Both the position numbers and the translations under genes were made by a program. Shown here one piece after another: positions 48,712 to 58,800 of a stretch of 64,000 bases of DNA. Origin of the DNA: Rhynochetos jubatus (taxonomy: Eukaryota; Chordata; Aves; Eurypygiformes; Rhynochetidae); contig CM050690.1 in the NCBI GenBank assembly GCA_027574665.1, forward strand, positions 34,256,357-34,320,356, given 5' to 3'. The notes under the pieces are model-generated. The model ran no database searches and had not been told where the DNA came from. It was given only the letters and a program-made list of their open reading frames with translations. Each line of letters begins with the position of its first letter. The first letter of the stretch is position 1.

Positions 48712-48795
48712 CACAGTGGTGTAAATGCTGAGAAACTACTTGAGGCCAGTAGAGTCATATTGGATTTATGCAGATATAAGTGACAGCAGAATTAT
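48712..48795. repeat. Old amniote palindromic-type repeat fragment
   Basis: About 80 bases match the interspersed amniote repeat with a 'gtgtaaat...gaagtcaatggagttac...gtgtaagtgagagcagaat'-type pattern. Here the order is CAGTGGTGTAAATGCTGAG, AAACTACTTGAGGCCAGTAG, AGTCATATTGGATTTATGCA, then GATATAAGTGACAGCAGAAT. This is better preserved than the 4.39-kb fragment. The family name is not certain to me; the element is short and non-coding, so it may derive from a MITE or SINE. Confidence 0.6.
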
Positions 48796-51700
48796 TAAGG
48801 GTCTGTTTAATACCAGCAAAATTCGATGTCGTTTTATGATTCAGGCTCCGGTTCTTAATTCTTTGCATTGGACAAGTTAAAACAATATTTGACACATTCT
48901 TAAACAGCAGGGTATAATTTATTACGATCCAATTACAGAATCATCACAAGAGAAAGGAATCAGTTAAATGGGGAGGGCATAAAGAGCCACTGATAAGATA
49001 CACAGAGTCAAAAAGGAAAAGGGAAAAAAAAAAACCTCCCAAGGTCAAATACAGGAAGGTCTTGCCTCTTCATGAAACTCATCTTTCTTTTCCAGTTGAC
49101 AAATGATCATAAATTCGGCAGTGCTGAAGAAGCACCTGCCCCTCTCCAGGTCTTGGGACAGAGGCAGTGTGTGCCGACTCTCTAAGGCTGCCTGAAGGTA
49201 GAGCAGGCCCAGACTATTTTTGGAGTGGTATATTGACACTGATTTATGTGTGGTATGACAGACACAGCAGAAAAAGACAGACTTCTTGTTAAAAGGAGGC
49301 TCCTATGGAACAGCACGTTCCGTGTAACACTCTCCTGCAAGAGAGCTTGGGGATACAGTGTGTGCAATCAAAATGCAGCTGCAGGCAACGTATGTAATCA
49401 GTGAAGACATGTTGAGCACGGGCCAATCTCGGGAAAGCTGTAGGTGATATTTTCTCTGCATATAGATGAGGTCTGCCAGTGATAACTTGTGTCTTGAACC
49501 AATTTCCTGTTCAGGAATTGTGTGCTCAGAAATTGTTCAGATATCATGGGTTGTTCCTGGAACAGCACCTTCCTTCACATGAACGGCCACGTAAAATTAC
49601 CGGTAAGGGGACAACACGCCCCGCATTTCTTCACATGGTTTGTGGTTTTCTGCCGCAATGAGAACGTGAGTTCACCATACAAGATGTTCTGGAAACAATG
49701 TAAATCATGCAAGCTGTGCTGAAAACGTTACCACTGTGCCTTTCTCACACCAAGGGAGCGTTGCCTGTGTCTCTCCGGGAAATCAGATCTTCTCAGTTTG
49801 GAGGTGCACCTAGCAGGTGGAAATAAGGAATCATGTGATTGTGTGCATCACCTTCTCCAGGCCCATCTTGAGAAGGAGACTGAAGAAGGGACGATGAAGT
49901 ATCTCAGAAATCCATCAGTCTCTCCTATAACACCGTAAAAGCTCTTTCCTGTCCTTTGCATCTCCCTGTTTTTCTCTTACCCGTGTGAACCTGTACGGTA
50001 TTTCCAAACATCAGAGCATCGTGCAGCTAGCTCTAAATAATAGAGACAAAGTCTCCAATTGTTCAGCTTAATGGCATGAGCCTGTTGCTCTGTTGGCTGT
50101 TGCCAACTTGCCTACTTTGCTGTGATGAAGTTTTCAAGAAAGATCTTGCAACAACATGTCAACAGGGCAGCCTCGTTCCTGTAGAGTTTAATTTGAAAGT
50201 CTTTCTTTGGTTTGCTGATGTCCCAGTCACAGAAAACCTTCATAACAAAGCTTGCGCTTGGTTAGTTCACTGACCATTAATTTCAGATTGCACTGTTGGA
50301 AAAAGGTAGGATACAAACTGGAAAAGACCAAAGTCCAAAAGAAATGGGGCACAGTCAGATGGCTCAAGAAAAGAAAGAAAACATCAGAAGATCTTAAGGC
50401 CAACTTCTTGTTGAGACAATGTTTAAAATTACTTTCAACTTTTAATCTCTTTCATTAGCCTAACTGTGAAACACTCGAAAACATCTATAGGTGCTTTAAA
50501 ATACCTTTTGGGGAGCAACAGAAAAATTAAAGCTGTTCTTTTAGCCTGGTTTCCTGTGAGTGTGATCTTCAGACAATCACGTACTGTGAGTGAGTGTGCA
50601 TTAAGACATGTTAAGAAAACATGTGAAAAGCCAGAAGAAATAGATTTTATTGGTGTCTCAAGGTGAGCAACCTTTCAGAGCTGCTTCTTAAAAGCTCACC
50701 TTCAGGGCACAAAATCAGAAGTCCCCTATGGCAATTATTGTCTTCCTTTGCTAAAATAAAAATTAGAAGAAAGGACTAATTTTATTTCTATTAAGCTGCA
50801 TGATGCAACTACTTGAACCAAAAGCACACGAAGAGGAAACACATCCTTCATTATGCCAGGGTTACCTTCTAATTTGTATTTCTACCAAGTGGTACATGAA
50901 ACCAGAAAAAAATCAACCTCTGCATCCTCTCCTTAGAGGCCTACTTGTAATCTACCATACTCCAGCTATGTCAGTTGAAATGCATAGGTGGGATAACAAT
51001 AAATGTTGCTGCATCAGAGTCTGTTTTATGAGACAAAACGAATACTGTGTCCATGGCCAAATTCTAAATTCCTTGGCATGTCTACCCTTAAAATCATTTA
51101 TTTGTTTGTGGTTGACATAAGGTAATGTGAACTACTTTGGAAACTCTGGCAGCAAACACACCAATACCATTGCTCTAGAAAAACGGTAAAAATGATGCTA
51201 CATCATCATCACTGGGTCAAGAGAGAAGACAAAAAGTAACATGTAGATACAAGAAACCAAAAGGATGATAAGGCAAAGTTTAGGAGTTCTCACACTGTCG
51301 ACCACTTCCATAGTTGCTACAAAAATTGTAAGGTTTGGTTTTCTGTTTTTAATTTGTCTTTGGCAGTAGGAACTTAGACTACTTGAATTCTCATCCTAGA
51401 AAAAGAGAAGATCATGCAATTAAATGAAGTTTCAGGACAGTTCTCCTGTCCCACAAGCTTGCTAAAAGGAAAAGACTTTTTCAGTGTGCCCCATACTTTG
51501 TCAAGGTGGCATTGTCACAAGATGCTTTGCAGAAAGATCTGCAAATCATAGAATCCCTTGCAGTGAGTAAAAATTGATAGAAGGCAAATGTCTCCCACAC
51601 AGACACTGGCACTTCTCCTCAGTAGTAATGACATCATTAGAAATAATTACAGACCAACGAAGCTTTGCTTAATTAGCATAGTAAGAGTCTCTGTTGAGAT

Positions 51701-53195
51701 CTGTTAATATACCAGTATTGCCTGGTATCATTAAAAGAAGTATTTTTCCAAATGTTTCTATACTTACCTTGCTCTGAAGCTTAATGCAGTGCATGTAGGA
51801 CTGCTTAAAAAGAAATTCTCAATTTATGTTCAAATTAACAAGAAAATCCTGTCATTAATTGCAGTAGGAAAAAGGTGCTTTCAGATTGTGATGTTAGATT
51901 TTTAAGACCGTAAGAGAATTTATTTTGACACTTTCCTACCTGCAGTTTATAAGACATTTTTTGTGTATCCATTGTTACATCAAGAACCACCAAGCATAAC
52001 AGAAGCAGAACTGAGATAACAAATCTACATCATCTCCTTTTCAGCAAGATGTGCAGTGCTACCTTTTGCAATGGTACCTTTTCTTTCCTGCTCTGTCTTC
52101 CTTACTCCCTACCGCACCACCCTGAACTGATCCTTCAATTCTCTTGTTCCTCCTTATGATACTCTTCATGTTCTTTTCACCATCAAAGTTCCCTCCTACT
52201 TCTTTTCTTTTTCAAAATAAAAAATTATTTCTTTTCTCCGGTGTGCTTCTAAACTTTCTCTTTTGATCTTTGCCTGTCCTGTTCTCTACCAAAATTTACT
52301 AACTTACAATTTGTAAAAGACTGCCAGCTGAGAAGGCAGATGAGTATGCCTTTGGCTCCTGCCTCTTTCTCCTTGGCATGGGAGGAGAGCAGGGGCGGAT
52401 GAGACAGCAGCTATGGGGTGATGCCATATGGGTGGTGTAGCTCCCTTTGCCATTTTGAGAAGCAAACGCCAGGCAGTGAAGGACCTTGAGCAGGTAAAGT
52501 AACATTGCACTACAATCCCTGGAAGAGAGTCCTACACTGATAGAGTTTCTGGGGAAATTACTCAGGCAGGGCTCCTACCTTTGGTTGGCTGGTTGCCCTT
52601 TTGCACTTTGTGAAGCTCATGGCAAAAAATAGGGACACCAACACCAAGAATGCCAGCTCATCTCCCCACCTTTCTCCTGAGGCCTTCCAGTGCTTTTGCC
52701 AGAAGTTGACTCATTAATGATCCATTTGATAGGTAGCTCTAAAACCAGAATCCCATGGAAATGCCACATATCTGATTGGCTGTCCAGCTCACTTGCATAA
52801 GCAGATTTTTAACAGTAACGCTTTCTGTTCCAAGACAGTCACTGCTTACCCTGAAAAACATGGCCATACAAGCAAGATCTGGACCACCTTATTTCACCAA
52901 ATATATGGCCCAAAATCAATGGAACTACTGATCTGCTGAAGGCCTTTTGATGAGAATGAAGGTTGCACGTATTTGAGCATAATACCGCATGAGGGTGCTT
53001 GTTATGGCAAGGGACTCACAGGAATGCCATGATGGTCCACCTGACCAACCCCTCCCTCGCTGACAGTGGCCAATTACCACTGCTCAAGAAAGACAGTAAG
53101 GAGGAGGTAAGAACCTGCAGTTCAGGGGGGCAGCAGTTCGGTTCTTAATATGGTGTCTTTGCGCTTGAACAAACATATAAAACCAGGACCAGTGA
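48796..53195. other. Non-coding stretch
   Basis: About 4.4 kb without supported genes. Pyrimidine-rich sequence at about 52.06-52.27 kb is compositional only. A TATA-rich or CpG-rich promoter context is absent. Confidence 0.5.
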
Positions 53196-53220
53196 GGACA
53201 ACGTGCTGTTTATCTTCCAG

Positions 53221-53309
53221 GCGAATTCATAGTGCGGTGCCTGAGGGCCGTGTCCTACTGCTTCCACACAATGGAGGTGATTCACGGGGACTTCAGCTGC
53301 AAGAGTTAA
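53221..53309 (+). other. Candidate 3'-terminal coding exon (28 codons)
   Basis: After a plausible acceptor (TGCTGTTTATCTTCCAG ending at 53,220) comes an open frame in phase with two leading bases. It begins EFIVRCLRAVSYCF, continues HTMEVIHGDFSCKS and ends at TAA (53,307-53,309). Third codon positions are strongly G/C (GTG CGG TGC CTG AGG GCC GTG TCC TAC TGC TTC CAC), unlike the AT-rich surroundings, and four CpGs occur. That bias is typical of real vertebrate exons. A cryptic donor (GAG/GTGATT at 53,276/53,277) could instead end it at 56 nt. I do not recognise the peptide. A minus-strand frame of 117 codons covers the same place and is the less convincing reading. Confidence 0.35.
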
Positions 53310-55229
53310 GATTATTCTCTGCAACTGCTGCATCAGGTTAACTGTGTGCCTCTGTGGAGGCACAAACCCCCGGTGAAAATGGAACAGTAGTGCCCGTATT
53401 TCAACAACTTCCAATTTAGATGTTGACACTGTAATTGTTCTTTGAAAGATTGAAAGTATATCCTTAAAGTCAGCAATGTCAAACAAAGCAAAGCACAAAT
53501 CCTTTGATGCTTAGTGAATACTTAGGGCCAAATGTAGTTTCCAGCCAGATTTCTTTTTAACTTTACTGTCCTCAGTAGGTTTACACAAGTATGACAGAAA
53601 ACAAAACAGTCACTCCAGCGCTGATCTGAAATACAGCTCTAGTCGATGTGCACCTATGTTGATTACCAACACAGTATATGCTGGCTGAAATCTGTTCTCC
53701 AGCGCATGCGGTTATAGAAATATTTTACCCATTGGTTCTGTGATGGGTCAAGCATCCAGCTGATTATTTTTGAAAGCCCTGAGTAGTACTGGAAAATCAA
53801 AAGTTCAAGCTGAAGCTTTACAGGAAAATACCAAGGTTGGTATCCTTCATATTTGCCCAGAAGTCCTGCTAATATCAATAGCATCTCCACCTACAAAGTG
53901 TTTCAAGATGATGGCTCAAGGAATACCCCAGGTGATGACAGACAATAGAAAGTTGGGGGGAGCACACTGCAGCCCTTTCTTTCAGTCTGCTCTCTGAAAT
54001 GCATTGAAGCACATTTGAAATTGAGAGGGATAGAGCACGGCTTGTTTCCTAAAGAGTTTTAATATTTGTGGGCATTGCTGTTTCTGCTTGTGAGGCTGCT
54101 ACCTGTGTCACAGGTCTGATGGAGTCCTAGCAGTGTAAGGTTACTTATACAGGCTGAATCAGTATTTATGTTGCTGGCAGTCATTGATTCAGTACTTTTT
54201 CTACAACCAAAGGAGCTTAAAAAGACAATGGAGTGGAATGAACCTCTTGTAGTTCATCCAATGACGTTACATTGTATAGTCTGTCAGAGACAAAACGGGA
54301 TGAATGGCAGGAATTGCTAATGCTGCATACTTTTAAGCAACCAATAAATGAGTCAATTAACTGGTTGTGCCTGGGGTAATTTCTCTAGAAGGTTTAGTTG
54401 CCAGATTTTATAGCAATCATAGAATGGAAGGAACAAAACCAAGCAGAATGATTATGCCGTAACTCACAGAAAGCACAGAGTTGAGTTGTCCCATACATAT
54501 ATTTGCAAATGCCTTTGGAGCTGTTTTCCATTTTGAAAGATGCTTGTCATACAAATTATGCATTTTGAACAATGCCAATGCTAATGTCTCACTGAATTTT
54601 GACTCTGATGTTGAGGCTTTCTGGGCTGACTCTTAGAGGAGAGGATGAGCAGTCATACTGAGTTCTCCTATCTTGAATTGCAATGGGGCTGGATGGTTGC
54701 TGTGGGTTTTCTCCAGTGGGGATGTCTCTGTGCCATTAGCTGATGTATGTGCCATTATCTGTGATGTAGGCAGAATGCTGAAGGAGATACAGACATCCTT
54801 AGAGGGCTGTTATAATTCAGATGCACCTTAACAACATCAAAGACAGTGGGAGAGCTGGGAAGGCTCAGCTGGATTTGCTTTTGCTGTCTGACATCCGGAC
54901 TAAAACTGACCACCAACACCTTTTCAATCCCAGGCAGAAATGTTTGCCTCCTGAAGCAAAAGCATGTTGGAACACCCATGACAATGCCATAAGAATAAAG
55001 AAATGTCACTACGCTCATACACCATGACAGTTTTAAGAATGAGGTGCAATAAACATGCCTTCCCTTAGCCCACGACAGACTCTGTATCAAGAGATGTGCA
55101 TGCCTTCAAGGAAAGATCTTCAGTGATTTTCTTCTTTATGCGTAGTTTTCCTGCTCTAGGCACAATGTCTCTTCACAGCTGTAGCAAAGAAAGAAGATAA
55201 TGAAATTTTATCAGCAGTATAAACTCACA
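53310..55229. other. Non-coding stretch; possible CR1 relic at 54.2 kb
   Basis: At about 54,231-54,262 the string GGAATGAACCTCTTGTAGTTCATCCAATG-type resembles a degraded CR1 3' end (compare GGAAGGGACCTCTAGAGATCATCCAGTCC), but only about 30 bases are comparable. Nothing else recognised. Confidence 0.35.
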
Positions 55230-55320
55230 CACTTGTAGGTCAAAGCCAGAAGGGACAAATATAGGCTAGCCTAGTTTGACTTCCTATGAAACACATGTCA
55301 GAGGAAGGCAGCCAGGACCT
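55230..55320 (-). mobile_element. Ancient CR1-type LINE 3' end fragment
   Basis: On the + strand, GTCAAAGCCAGAAGGGACAA, a short insertion, then CTAGTTTGACTTCCTATGAA and ACACATGTCAGAGG match the reverse complement of an old amniote CR1 3' terminus (pattern 'gccagaagggaccattgtgatcatctagtctgacctcctgtataacacaggcca'). Only about 75-90 bp remain. It belongs to the older class, not the avian class at 15 and 26 kb. Confidence 0.65.
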
Positions 55321-55513
55321 ATGGGCTACAGTTCCCTTCCCTCCCCCTCTCCATTCCCTTCCAGAACAGCCAATGCAGTGATGTTACTCTGCTGTAAGGA
55401 CATCACCATGAAAATGAGGCACCACTCTGCAAAGGGCAAATCACACTGGCCTCCATGGCCTAGATCTATGCCCCAAAGAACTTTTCTGGAAGAGCTGCTA
55501 CAGATCAAATTGT

Positions 55514-55517
<4 letters not shown>

Positions 55518-55556
<39 letters not shown>
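55518..55556. repeat. (AT)n microsatellite
   Basis: A perfect TA run of about 19 units. It is self-complementary and can extrude as a cruciform; replication slippage is likely. It produces the YIYIYIY frame in translation, which is not a gene. Confidence 0.98.
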
Positions 55557-55561
<5 letters not shown>

Positions 55562-57440
55562 TTGGAAATAATCCCCTCCCACATCACAAGGGCATGGACA
55601 TGCCCCGTGGACAACGGCGTTAGTAAAACCACCTTGCTGCTGATTAAATCCCAGTGACACTGTCAGAGAAGGAGCTCTGCCTTCCAGGTGTCACTGGAAG
55701 GACTATAGCACCTCTGTACCTTGGGGGCTGAGGTACAGATGTGCCATCCCAACTTCTGATTCCTCAGAGAAACTAAAATTAAATCAGAAGTGTAAATTCA
55801 GTCTTAAATCAGAACAGTAAATTCAGTCAGTACCTCACAGGAGGAGACAGGATTTCAACAAATATTCACTGACTGAAGATCCTGACTTCGCAACAAAGGC
55901 TAACACTGACACATTAAGCAGTCAAACAATGCTTTTACCGCTCAGTTTCTCTCACAAACTACAGATCTTCCACCCCTATCCCTCATTTGATTAACACGGG
56001 CCATCCTTGCCTGCAGGTGTATACTCCTGTGAGTACACAACCTCCTGTCTTTCCCTCATAGCTTGTTTCCAACCAAATAAAAAGCCTCAATCTGTGACTC
56101 TACTTGAGTTATTGCAGCCCCCGGTGTGCCTGCTGTTTCTAACTACAACCTTGATTTAGCAATAGTGATAAGCCACAGGCTTTATGCTTTGTTAGATCTT
56201 ATAATGGTTAGGTTGTAACATTTAGGACCTAGGTAGATCTCCATCCATCCTCTCAGAATGCAATTAATTCGAGTGCTGGTAGGTACTGGGGAGGTCTCTG
56301 TGGCTGTTTCAGGCCCACCAGCCTCTGTAGCAAGGAGGACCTCAGGGATTTATCAACGTATCTAGAGTACTTCAGGGTTCTTTGGTTAATAAAATCTAAA
56401 ATAAAGTATTAGTTATCATCATTATAATTATACAGTTACACAAGTTAATTCAATCTGATTAGAAACAGCCCTGTGAAGAAACCACATGTTTTACCTCTTT
56501 TTAAATGGTTACAGTGGAACCACATCTCAAAGCTCCTATCTGGGGAAGTTAAAAAAAAAAAAGCTAAAACCAAAGAAAAACACTGATTCAGACTTCCAAC
56601 TTGCTCCCCTGGGTGATGTGGGGAAGCAGTGAAGAGAGAGAAAAGGGTCCTGCTTCTCACCTTTTCCCCATTTATTAAACTCTAATATTTCTAGCTACAA
56701 GGGGGACTAAATAAAAACCAGGCACATATTATCTGTGGTTTTTTACATTAGATCAGCTGAAAACCATCCTCCTTTACTAGGAAGTGTCTGTATTTGCCAA
56801 CAATTCTTTGTGTCTGACTCATTTCCTTATTACCTCTCTCCCCTCCTCTGTTTTCCCTTAAGGGATTGACTTTCCCCCACCTCAAACAAAAAGAATTTCT
56901 TTGGCATATGAAGGTCAAGGACAGATTTTCTAACGTCTGCCTGCATGCCTCTCCCTCTCTCTCCTATATGTCTACTTTTCTAAGGCATCTATTCTTGTAG
57001 GCTCCTGGAGCACACACAACAGGCTTTGCTCCACATTAGCGCACTTCTTTTTGTTTTTAAGGAAGAGGAACACAGATGTGCCACTTTTAAGATTTCCACA
57101 GACTTAGTGATGTGACCAAGAAGCCTACCTGCACTCTGCAAACCTGACTTAGTGGCCGTACAGTAACACAAAGCCATGCATGTAACAGCAGGAAGGATTT
57201 CTTTTAAGACCTCTCTCAGATCTCAAGTTGAGTATCCAAGCAGTCTTCCTCTTTGTGTAGTTTGAAGGGGCAAAAGCAGCTTTAATGGGCTATTCTCTCT
57301 CAGCTGCAACAATACAGCCTAACCAAGGGAAAGGTAGCGTGTCCCTTGCTCTCTATTTTGACGATGTCCAACTGGGATCTTGGAGGACGCTCTTTGTGCA
57401 TTAAGTGGGTACTGAAAGAATTGAACACTTCCCATTTACT
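55557..57440. other. Non-coding stretch
   Basis: No recognisable gene or repeat; short A-runs and pyrimidine runs only (for example CTCTCCCTCTCTCTCC near 56.95 kb). Confidence 0.5.
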
Positions 57441-57492
57441 GGGTTTTTTGGGTTTTTTGGGTTTTGGGGTTTGGGGTTTTTTTTTTTTTTTT
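57441..57492 (+). repeat. G3-4/T tract, telomere-like composition
   Basis: Fifty-two bases contain only G and T: G-runs of 3, 3, 3, 4 and 4 separated by T6, T6, T4 and T3, ending in a long T-run. It resembles a degenerate (GGGTTTT)n array but not the vertebrate TTAGGG unit, so it is not an interstitial telomere. Four or five G-runs with loops up to 6 nt make it quadruplex-capable. Confidence 0.85.
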
Positions 57493-58639
57493 CTACAAGA
57501 AACAAAACAGCCTATGAAACACAGAAGGTAGAGCACAGAGCACAGCAGAAAACCAGCTGCAACATACATAGGGTAGACAAGAATGCTTTCAGCCTTGCAT
57601 GTTTATGATGTTACCAGCAAGGGAGCGAAGGGTGGAACACAAAAACTGCACCCTTACTGCTACCTAAAGAAATAGATGCCAAGGCAATTAGTTAACCCAG
57701 AACAAGGAAAGGCAAGGGCAGTGCTTTTTCAGCAAGCAAGAAGTCTTTCATTTCTTCAACTCCCATTCCTCAGTAGTGGCTTTTTGTTTCCACTCTGAAA
57801 GAACATTGCTTCTCTCCATGTTTTTTCTCATTTACATTTTCATTTACTAAATAATCTACAGATAATTTGTTCTTTGTGCAACTTTCAGACTCGTCTGTCT
57901 GGCACTGTGTGTCTCTTCTCAGCAATCTTTTGTGCATAAATCGGGTGATCAAGCTAGGATTGAAAGCAACACAGTTGCAGAGCAGCAGAGTGACCAGGGA
58001 AAGCCTCTGGAACTGCTATATCCTATAGCAGACCACTAGGCTAAGAGCACATTTCACCTTTTATAACCAGAGCTTAGACAGAAGAAAGAGCTCAAAAATC
58101 AGAAGTGGCTTGGGATATTCATCCTCAGACATTGTAATGGAGCCTGGCCTTCAGGGATCACAAACCTGCTTCCTGAAGGTTGGATAGCCTTTCAGCATCT
58201 CAAACTGGGACTCAAAAATGGAGACATAAGCCAGAATTAATCACTCTTCAAAACTGAACTGTTGGTGTGCAGGGCAGCAGCCTAAAAAGATGCCTTTTTT
58301 TCACACTCCAGCCCTGAAAATGTTAGTGGCCAGGACAGTGAGTGAACTGGTTGAAATACTAAGTAAACTTTACAGCATTTGTAGAAAGAGATACTGAAAT
58401 TATAGACTATAAGTCTTCTCACAACAAAGTTGAATGTAAGAGTAATGCTTATTCAGTTGGGAACTGTAAACATGTCTGCTACCAAAACACACCTCCTGCC
58501 AGTGCTAAGCTAGGCAGGGTTTTATTTATTACTCCTAGAGGCTTATTCACACCATCAAATTTGGACATCTCACTTAGGTATGATTCAGAGGATCAACATT
58601 ACATTCCTTACAGAGTCAACAGAGAGATGCAGGCACTTC
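57493..58639. other. Non-coding stretch
   Basis: Nothing recognised beyond unique AT-rich sequence. Confidence 0.5.
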
Positions 58640-58800
58640 TCAGGCACAAGGTAATTCTGTGTAATTAGGTCAGATGTCTAATGCAACATGAACTATATCA
58701 TTTGCATGCTTCCTGCAAGAGCCTTGCTGGCGTTGCTAATTTTATGATAGATGCATTAAACTCCCTAGCTATCCCGGCTGGGATTTCCTTGGGGTGACAG
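58640..58800. promoter_or_regulatory. Candidate regulatory block with octamer motif
   Basis: Contains GTAATTCTGTGTAATTAGG (58,651-58,669), a perfect octamer ATTTGCAT at 58,700-58,707 and GCTAATTTTATGATAGATGC at about 58,735-58,754. The combination resembles POU/homeodomain-bound conserved noncoding DNA. No conservation data were available. Confidence 0.25.

Noticed and set aside
53145..53498. 117-codon minus-strand frame over the candidate exon at 53.2 kb
   Set aside because: The plus-strand reading has the better splice border and GC3 bias; the minus frame is probably its shadow or chance.
54225..54265. Further CR1 3' end relic
   Set aside because: Only about 30 bases are comparable with many mismatches; below what I would call without a profile search.
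55276..55623. 115-codon frame with a YIYIYIY stretch
   Set aside because: Produced by the (AT)n microsatellite and runs out of an old CR1 fragment.
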